NCBI GenBank assembly: GCA_035711465.1
Contig: DASTCC010000481.1
Location: 1 to 7,926 of the forward strand
Reading direction: 5' to 3'
Origin: DASTCC01 sp035711465
GTDB lineage: Bacteria > Acidobacteriota > Vicinamibacteria > Vicinamibacterales > SCN-69-37
DNA: 7,926 bases
Part shown: positions 1-6,246 of the stretch, one piece after another
How the letters are laid out: the number at the start of each line of letters is the position of its first letter
Position numbering within the stretch: the stretch's first letter is position 1
Notes under the pieces: generated by a model
Databases searched by the model: none
What the model saw: only the letters and a program-made list of their open reading frames with translations
Told to the model about the DNA's origin: nothing
Translations under genes and position numbers: made by a program

Positions 1-391
1 CCGTCCACAGGGTCCGCTGCACCATGCGGCCGATGCACGCGGGCAGCGCCGCCAGTTTCTTCGATGCTTCGCCCGACTCGGGCTGGCCGGAGAACTCACG
101 AACGAGGCGTTCGTAGGTGTCGCGGGCCTCCGGCCGGCAAAGCGACGTGTAGATCCCGCCAAGGTGCAGAAGCGCCTTGGCCGTGACGCGCGCCGTGACG
201 CCCGGAGTTCTCAGCGCCTCCTCGAACAGCGGAATGGCCTCGGCGCCTTTGCCCTCGACCACCGCCTTCGTCAACGCCGCCTGCAGGAGTTCTTCTGCGC
301 GAGAGGCCTGCCGTCCGTACGGCTGCGCGCCGAGCATGAGGATCATTCCGCACGCGACCCATGGAGCGCTTCGACTCACCTGACGTGCCAT
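1..391 (-). CDS. Exported TPR-like protein, N-terminal part (runs off window edge)
   Basis: The reading frame starts at an ATG at 391 and stays open to base 1, giving about 130 residues with no stop. A strong Shine-Dalgarno (GAGGAGGG, plus-strand 395-402) lies just upstream and decides the start. Residues 1 to about 28 look like a signal peptide: basic start (MARQVSR), a hydrophobic stretch around residues 10-22, then GAQPYGRQA. After it come amphipathic helical hairpins of TPR character, with segments such as AEAIPLFEEAL and AKALLHLGGIYTSL followed by EARDTYERLVREF. Such repeats usually mediate protein-protein contacts; the protein is probably periplasmic or membrane-attached. It lies 80 nt downstream of the response regulator on the same strand, so it could be a third operon member or a regulated target. 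In Acidobacteriota, similar N-termini often precede a PD40/TolB-type beta-propeller; that is an expectation from the family and cannot be seen here. Confidence 0.75.
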   Translation of the reverse strand, partial: MARQVSRSAPWVACGMILMLGAQPYGRQASRAEELLQAALTKAVVEGKGAEAIPLFEEALRTPGVTARVTAKALLHLGGIYTSLCRPEARDTYERLVREFSGQPESGEASKKLAALPACIGRMVQRTLWT

Positions 392-471
392 ACACCCTCC
401 TCGAATCCGACGCTCAGGCTAGGCGTGCCGGGTCGAGATCCGATGACCGCCGCGTGAAGATTCCGTGTCGC

Positions 472-1146
<675 letters not shown>

Positions 1147-1150
1147 GCCG

Positions 1151-3010
1151 TCAGGCCGAGGGCAGGTGAATCGTGAACGTGCTGCCGGATCCGGGCTCGC
1201 TGTCGAGCTCGATCGATCCGCCATGAGCGCCGGCGATCTGGCGGACCATCGCCAGGCCCAGACCGGTGCCCGGACCGGCGGCGCCGGGTCCGCGCACGAA
1301 CTTCTCGAAGATCGCCCGCTGGTGTCCGGGCGGGATGCCCGGTCCGTCATCGCGCACCGAGATGCCGACTCCCGTGGCGGTTCGCGCCGCCGCGATCCGG
1401 ACCCGTCCGCCGGGCAACCCGTACTTGATCGCGTTGTCCGCGAGGTTCCTGATCGCGCGCGCGATGGCTTCCGCGTCGGCGTGCACCGCTGGCAGATCGC
1501 CGGCGACGTCCACGGTGATGCGTGCGCGGGTCGCGGCGTCGACGGTCATCGTCTCGACGGCGTCGCGCACCAAGGTTCCGGGATCGGCGAGCTCGCGGCG
1601 ATATTCGTGCGCGCCCGCTTCCATCCGCCTGAAGTCGAGAAGATCCTCGACCAGCCGGCGCAGCCGCGCGCTCTCGCGCTGCAGCCGCGCGTAGTACTCC
1701 TGGCGCTGGTCGTCGCCCGCGATGCGATTGTCCGCGAGCAACTCGGCGAGCTGACTGACGGCCGCCAGCGGCGTACGGAACTCGTGAGAGACCGCCGCGA
1801 CGAAATCGGCCTGGAGCCGCGCCATCTCGAGCTCGCGGTGAACGGCGCGCGCGGTCGCCACCGTGGCGACAATCGCGCACACGCCGACGAGCGCGATGGC
1901 GGAGAGCAGCAGCCGGCCGCGTTCGGCAGCCACCGGTTCGGAGGGCAGGTCTGCACCGGGACCAACGTAGATCGTCCACGGCAGGCCGGTCTCATCGCTC
2001 GAGCGCTCGATCCGTTCGCGCCCGGCCGCCGGCAGCCGGCCCGCGGCAAGCCGTCCGTCAGCGACGAGGGCCACGTCCGCCGCGGCCGAATCGGACGCCG
2101 TCCGCTGGATTCCGCCGAGCGCGGCCGCGAGGAACTCGGCGTCGCCAACGAACATCGCGATCTGCTCTTCGACGCGGCGAGCGATCACCGTCAGCGGCTC
2201 GTCTTCGGCGCGGACGACGCGGACCACACGCGCCGTCGGATCAGCGGATCCCGCCCACCACTCAAGCGACAGCGTCGTGACGATGGCGGCGCGCGCCTCG
2301 GCGCGATGGACGTCCGCCAGCGCAGCGGCATCGGGAGCCGCGGCAAGCCACTGGCGCGCGTCGCGCGCATAGAACGAGTACACGCCAGGCGTCAGGTCCC
2401 ACGGCCGGCGGCGAAGTGCCGCGGCGAGCGCGCGCGCTTCGGCAGCCAGGCTCTCGCGGCGGCCCAGATCCGCGAGCACCCGGCATCGCGCGTGGCGGCC
2501 GACCACGTCGGCGGGCGCGCCGAGCACGGTCGCATTCGCGGCGATCAGGCGGTCGTATACCGACAGCGCCGCGTCATGCCGCCCGGCCGATCGCAGCAGG
2601 GCGGCTTCCTGCAGGAGGGTGCCGGCGGAAAGGTCTGCCGCCGTCGATGCAGCTTCGGGCGCGACAGGATAGTAGGCGAGGTTCTGCGCCGGCCACGCGC
2701 GTACGCCGGCGCGATCGACGACGACGAACGTCGCACCGGCGAGGTCGTCCTCGGAAGGCGGCTGGCCGCTCGCCAGACGCTCGAGGAGCCGATCGACTCG
2801 TTCGATCGCGCCCTCGAGCCCGAGCGTGACGACGTCAGCGGTGTGGCCGAGCCGCTCCTGCAGCCGATGCCGCGCCAGCGTCCGCTCCTGCGCGACCAGC
2901 CTCCAGCCCAGCCAGACGAACCCGGCGGAGAGCGCGAGCGTCATCGCGATGAACGCAGCAAGCGTTCGGCGCGGCGGGCGAAGCCACGGACCGGGATGCG
3001 GCATCTGCAT
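1151..3010 (-). CDS. Membrane sensor histidine kinase with large extracytoplasmic region
   Basis: This 619-residue protein autophosphorylates on histidine and should pass phosphate to the response regulator encoded next. A first membrane segment lies at about 17-37 and a second at about 367-390, leaving roughly 330 residues outside the cytoplasmic membrane. The catalytic half follows: HisKA H-box VSHEFRTPLA with H409, N-box IRNLADNAIKYG (about 520-531), G1 box DDGPGIP (554-560), F-box FEKFVRG, and G2 box GTGLGLAMV (581-589). All key boxes are intact. The extracytoplasmic region matches no sensor domain I recognise; residues about 127-205 (AALLRSAGRHDAALSVYDRL onward) are alanine-rich helices of TPR-like character, hinting at a protein or peptide ligand. 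The start at 3010 gives a basic N-terminus before the first membrane helix; a second ATG at 3004 is equally possible, and neither has a strong ribosome site. Gene order is kinase then regulator, with a 4-nt gap. Confidence 0.95.
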   Translation of the reverse strand: MQMPHPGPWLRPPRRTLAAFIAMTLALSAGFVWLGWRLVAQERTLARHRLQERLGHTADVVTLGLEGAIERVDRLLERLASGQPPSEDDLAGATFVVVDRAGVRAWPAQNLAYYPVAPEAASTAADLSAGTLLQEAALLRSAGRHDAALSVYDRLIAANATVLGAPADVVGRHARCRVLADLGRRESLAAEARALAAALRRRPWDLTPGVYSFYARDARQWLAAAPDAAALADVHRAEARAAIVTTLSLEWWAGSADPTARVVRVVRAEDEPLTVIARRVEEQIAMFVGDAEFLAAALGGIQRTASDSAAADVALVADGRLAAGRLPAAGRERIERSSDETGLPWTIYVGPGADLPSEPVAAERGRLLLSAIALVGVCAIVATVATARAVHRELEMARLQADFVAAVSHEFRTPLAAVSQLAELLADNRIAGDDQRQEYYARLQRESARLRRLVEDLLDFRRMEAGAHEYRRELADPGTLVRDAVETMTVDAATRARITVDVAGDLPAVHADAEAIARAIRNLADNAIKYGLPGGRVRIAAARTATGVGISVRDDGPGIPPGHQRAIFEKFVRGPGAAGPGTGLGLAMVRQIAGAHGGSIELDSEPGSGSTFTIHLPSA

Positions 3011-4217
3011 CGACAGAGACGGTCGCCTCAGACGGAAACGGCGTGAGTATACGCCCCGTGTGTGGAGCTTCCGTCAAGGCCGGCGCCCCCGCTGGACCCC
3101 AGCACGGAAACGTCAACAGCGCCTGCACGTCCTCGCCGCCGGCCAGCGTCGGCGTCTTCGGCGTCTTCTCGAGTCGCATGCCCCAGCGGATGACGCAGTT
3201 CTGCGCGCCCGGGCTCAGCTGCGCCGGTTCGATCACGGAATCGCGCACGGTGACGATCGGCCCCTCCCAGCCGTTCGGGCTCTCGACGCGATCGACCTCC
3301 ACGCCTTCGTGGAACTTGTGCAGGTTGAGGCCGACTCGCATTTCCGAGAAGCCCTTCGGCGTCGTCTTCGTCCTGTGTGCGTTGCCGTAGCGGCCGTTCT
3401 CGTGGTGCAGCTTCATCGGCGTCGTGATCGGCACGCCCGGCAGCGGCAGGAACGAGCAGACGCGGATGATCTGCGAGTCCGGCGTGTCGCCGCGCGCGGA
3501 GTGCGAGGAGATGTCGACCGTGAACGGCCAGAACGGGTAGTTCCCATCCCGCGTGTCACACGGATCGGCGAATGTCTTGACCGGCGCCTTGCGGTCGAGC
3601 GCGGCCCAGAACGGATTGTGGAACTGAATGTGGAGTTCGTCGCCGTTGTCGAACTTCGCTTCGAGCGACACGACGAACATCGACGGTCCGTGCTTGATCG
3701 GCAGCCACTCCGGCCGCAACGTGACCCAGAACGACCAGACCTTCAGCCCCGCCGGATCGAGGACGAGCGGCGGCGCCTGGTTCGTCTTCGTCGCCTCCCA
3801 GAGGACGCTGTCGTAGACCGCCCGCAGCGACGCGTTGTCGTCGTCGCGGCGGATGCCGCCGAAGTCGACGCGGGTGATGTTCGCCGCGCCGCGGAATCCC
3901 TGGAGGTCGCAGCGAAAGCGCACCGGCCCGTCGATTTCGCCGTAGGTCGGGAAGGTGCAGCCGGCGTGCACGTGCGTCATCCGCTGCGGATCGGTGCCGC
4001 TGCACGGCTCGGCGGGTCCAGTCTTGTCGCCGCACCAGTGCGCCTGTCCGTCGTACTTTGGCCATTCGGAGGGGGAGTTGTAGACCTTGCGCTGCGGGTG
4101 GCCCTTGATGGGAATGGGCCCTGTCGGAAACGGCGCCGTCGCGGGCAACTGCGCGAAGACGAGCGTCGGCCACAGCAGACACGACGCCAACACCCCGGGC
4201 AGCCAGCACTTCTTCAT
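2835..4217 (-). CDS. Secreted cysteine-rich protein of unknown function, 3' end uncertain
   Basis: I do not recognise this family. The ATG at 4217 is preceded by an AAGGAAGGA ribosome site and opens a clear signal peptide (MKKCWLPGVLASC... with cleavage probably after VFA, residue 22). The mature part is rich in aromatic and polar residues and carries eight cysteines (about positions 62, 72, 87, 103, 220, 254, 341, 372), suggesting disulfides in an exported protein. A short motif HVHAGCTFP (about 82-90) and the pair HH (271-272) could bind metal or sugar, but this is a guess. As read, the frame continues for 460 residues and overlaps the histidine kinase start by 176 nt. The last 85 or so residues are Ala/Arg-rich and unlike the rest, so the true protein probably ends near residue 376-400; a length change in a C5 run at 3086-3090 would give a stop at 3074-3076 or at 3028-3030. 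The gene lies 177 nt downstream of the kinase remnant. Confidence 0.8.
   Translation of the reverse strand: MKKCWLPGVLASCLLWPTLVFAQLPATAPFPTGPIPIKGHPQRKVYNSPSEWPKYDGQAHWCGDKTGPAEPCSGTDPQRMTHVHAGCTFPTYGEIDGPVRFRCDLQGFRGAANITRVDFGGIRRDDDNASLRAVYDSVLWEATKTNQAPPLVLDPAGLKVWSFWVTLRPEWLPIKHGPSMFVVSLEAKFDNGDELHIQFHNPFWAALDRKAPVKTFADPCDTRDGNYPFWPFTVDISSHSARGDTPDSQIIRVCSFLPLPGVPITTPMKLHHENGRYGNAHRTKTTPKGFSEMRVGLNLHKFHEGVEVDRVESPNGWEGPIVTVRDSVIEPAQLSPGAQNCVIRWGMRLEKTPKTPTLAGGEDVQALLTFPCWGPAGAPALTEAPHTGRILTPFPSEATVSVDADAASRSVASPAAPNACCVHRDDARALRRVRLAGLEAGRAGADAGAASAAGAARPHR
3046..3077 (-). promoter_or_regulatory. Possible promoter for the histidine kinase/response regulator operon
   Basis: Reading the minus strand, TTGACG (plus-strand 3072-3077) is followed by TATACT (plus-strand 3046-3051). 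Both hexamers are close to the sigma-70 consensus, but the 20-nt spacer is longer than the usual 16-18. The predicted start of transcription would lie about 29 nt before the kinase ATG at 3010. The site sits over the doubtful 3' end of the upstream secreted-protein gene. It is a motif match only. Confidence 0.3.
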
Positions 4218-4324
4218 GACGTCCTTCCTTTCTCGCGGCTCGGCCGGGCCGCCACTGCCTGCCCGGCAGAGCAACCTCACCCTTTTCTCAGCACTAGTTC
4301 ACGACGCTGGGGCCCTCGAAGTCG

Positions 4325-4356
4325 AGTATGGCAGGCATGGCGGGCGAAGTCTTCAA
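4325..4356 (-). promoter_or_regulatory. Possible promoter for the secreted-protein gene
   Basis: On the minus strand TTGAAG (plus-strand 4351-4356) is followed after 20 nt by CATACT (plus-strand 4325-4330), about 108 nt before the ATG at 4217. It has the same long spacer as the candidate upstream of the histidine kinase. The sequence between 4218 and 4394 holds no gene; apart from this motif and the ribosome site I see nothing clear in it. Confidence 0.2.
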
Positions 4357-4394
4357 TCGGTTTATGGCGCGGGTGAGCGGACGTCCTGCCTGCG

Positions 4395-5532
4395 TCAGCG
4401 CGCCGCGCCGCTCGCCGTTCCCGCGAGGGCGTTGCGCAGGAGGATCAAGCGGCTCGCGCGGCCGGCGCCGATCGGACGCACCAGGATGCATCGGCCGTCG
4501 CGCGCCACGTCGTACTGGCGATATGTGCTCAGGCGGACGAAATGCGTGTCGGGGAAGAGCACGGCGGCCGCGCCGATCGAGAATGCGTTCTCGGTCTCGA
4601 CACGCACCGACACCCTCTCGCCCTTGCCGCTGCGGTAGAACAGCTCGCGGCCGTCGCGCGACCACACCGGCTCCAATCCGCCGCCGACGGAGACCGGCCA
4701 TCGTGAATCTCCCGTGTTCGGGAAGGGGACGTCGACAATCTCGCCGCGACCCGATTCCGTCGAGACGTAGGCCATCCACTTGCCGTTCGGCGAGATCGCC
4801 GGCGACAACTCGGTGAACGGCGATGCCGCGAGCCGAATCGGTTTCTTGTCGCGGTCGAGCCGGCGCCCGAGGATGTCGCCCGCGCCCTCGACGTTGGTGG
4901 ACGTGCGGTGAACGAACCAGGCGCCATCCGGCGACCGCAGCGCCTCTGTTCCGGCGACATGTACGCCGCTGTTCCGAGAATCACTCCGGGCGTGGTGGCG
5001 GAGGCGGTGATGGTCGGCGAGTCGACGATCCTGTGGAAGTCCGATGACTTCGGGTCCGCCGCTTTGGCCAATCCGAAGTCGAGCACCTTTGCGGTGCCAT
5101 CGGATCTGACCTTGATGTTGGCCGGCTTCAGATCGCGATGGACGATGCCCGCCTCGTGCGCGGTCTCGAGGGCGACGGCGACCTGCCTGGCGATCGCGAG
5201 CGCCTGGGAGATTGGCAGCGGCCCGCGCGCGATCAGCAGCGCCAAGTCGTCGCCCGGCACCAGCTCCATCACGAGGTACGACGTGTCGCCCGACGTGCCG
5301 GAGTCGTAGACGTGCGCGATGTTGGGTGATTGAGCGCCGCGAGCGCCCGGGCTTCGCGTCCGAAGCGCGCCAGCCGTTCGGCATCGCCGGCGACGGCCGC
5401 GGGCAGGACCTTGAGCGCGACGTCGCGGTTCAGCTTCGCGTCGCGGGCGCGGTAGACCTCGCCCATGCCGCCGGCGCCGAGGCTCGACACGATCTCATAG
5501 GTGCCGAGACGGGTGCCGCTGGGGAGGGACAT
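4395..5532 (-). pseudogene. Remnant of serine/threonine protein kinase with PD40/TolB-like propeller tail
   Basis: The remnant begins at the ATG at 5532 with an Hanks-type kinase N-lobe: glycine loop GAGGMGEV (residues 19-26), VALKVLP with K41, and E60 in the helix C region. At 5324-5326 one base is missing: the frame should read asparagine-histidine-proline-asparagine-isoleucine but slips after CAC, and the kinase continues in a second frame with LVMEL, HRDLKPAN (around 5126-5140), DFGLAK (DFG at 5072-5080) and GTAAYMSPEQ (to about 4946). Right after MSPEQ the similarity jumps to a third frame, with LRSPDGAWFVHRTS, SPNGKWMAYVSTESGRGE, PVWSRDGRELFYRSG and YDVARDGRCILVRP, which is the end of the PD40/TolB-type propeller typical of the long kinases of Acidobacteriota. 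The kinase C-lobe, the membrane helix and most of the propeller are absent. Full proteins of this type run to about 850-900 residues; here there is room for about 379. It is very probably non-functional; a sequencing error could explain the one-base slip but not the large loss. Confidence 0.88.
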
Positions 5533-5719
5533 GGGCGGCAACAGTATTGCTCAGCTGCGGTGACGCTCACGCAGTCTTCTTCAGAAACGCGCGGCGGCGC
5601 CGAGCACGACACGACACCCGTCTCATCAAATCCTCATCGTCACGTCATTCAAGCGCTCGTCACCCATGACACATTCCACGCCGCCCGGTTCGAAATGCGG
5701 GCGATGAAGGAGAAGCACT
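5533..5719. promoter_or_regulatory. Divergent intergenic region
   Basis: This gap separates the minus-strand kinase remnant from the plus-strand small exported protein and should hold promoters for both directions. I see no convincing consensus promoter. Two direct copies of TCGTCAC occur at 5637-5643 and 5657-5663, exactly 20 bp apart, the second followed by CATGACA. A spacing of two helical turns would suit an operator, but the copies are short. Confidence 0.3.
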
Positions 5720-6223
5720 ATGAGCCTCACGATGCAGCGCCTCGCCATTGGATGTGTCTGTGCCGCGCTCGGCGCGGCCGCGTGCGCCGACGGATCGGCG
5801 AATCCCGTCGGTCCCGGCGCGATCCCCGCCCTTTCCAGTCTGGCGTCGTCCCCGCGAAGCGGAAGTCTTCATATAACGAAGACGTGTCCGCCGTCGACGT
5901 ACACGGGCGCCGCGGGGGACTTCTGCACGATCACGTCCTCGAACGTCACGGAGATCGAAGCCGGCACCAGGGTCGTCTATGCCCGGGCCGCGGACTTCAG
6001 CACGTTGTCGATCGACAGCGACGTCGTGCTCGATCTTCCGGGGCCCGGCAACAACACCGCGTTCGGCCACTGCCAGGTCAGTCTTGCTTCGGGGATCGGG
6101 CACTGCACCTTCTCTGGCGGGACCGGGAAATTCACGAGGTTCCACGGGAGCGCGAACGTCGCGCCCCTGGGCGAGCGTGACTTTGCGTGGGACGGCACCT
6201 ACGGTTTCGACTCGCGCGAGTGA
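5720..6223 (+). CDS. Small exported protein, probable lipoprotein, unknown function
   Basis: This 167-residue protein starts at the ATG at 5720, which has an AAGGAG ribosome site at 5707-5712 with a 7-nt gap. Residues 1-22 form a hydrophobic export signal (MSLTMQRLAIGCVCAALGAA) ending in AAAC, where C22 could be lipidated, although alanine at position -3 is not the best lipobox. The mature part is mostly beta-type sequence, with cysteines at 56, 69, 118 and 129 that could form two disulfides. The C-terminal half contains GHC...GIGHCTFSGGTGKFTRFHG and WDGTYGF; this pattern faintly recalls allene-oxide-cyclase-like/dirigent-type beta barrels, but I do not assign a function. The downstream STAND ATPase begins 23 nt after the stop on the same strand, so the two may be co-transcribed, although their jobs look unrelated: one is exported and one is cytoplasmic. 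Confidence 0.85.
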   Translation: MSLTMQRLAIGCVCAALGAAACADGSANPVGPGAIPALSSLASSPRSGSLHITKTCPPSTYTGAAGDFCTITSSNVTEIEAGTRVVYARAADFSTLSIDSDVVLDLPGPGNNTAFGHCQVSLASGIGHCTFSGGTGKFTRFHGSANVAPLGERDFAWDGTYGFDSRE

Positions 6224-6246
6224 GCTACACTGCCGCCCGGGTCGTG

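Noticed and set aside
96..395. A 99-codon minus-strand frame with Arg/Gly-rich product
   Set aside because: Shadow of the exported TPR-like protein in another frame; the frame from 391 has the ribosome site, signal peptide and helical repeats.
1147..1350. A 68-residue N-terminal extension of the response regulator
   Set aside because: It lies inside the histidine kinase gene, has a Ser/Arg/Pro-rich composition, and MSTRILVVEDD is the standard receiver start.
3092..3104. Short hairpin GCTGG-ACC-CCAGC near the end of the secreted-protein gene
   Set aside because: Only a 5-bp stem, no T run after it, and it sits inside coding sequence, so a terminator is not supported.
2826..4376. A 516-codon plus-strand open frame opposite the secreted-protein gene
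   Set aside because: Arg/Val/Asp-rich shadow; the opposite strand has a signal peptide and a good ribosome site.
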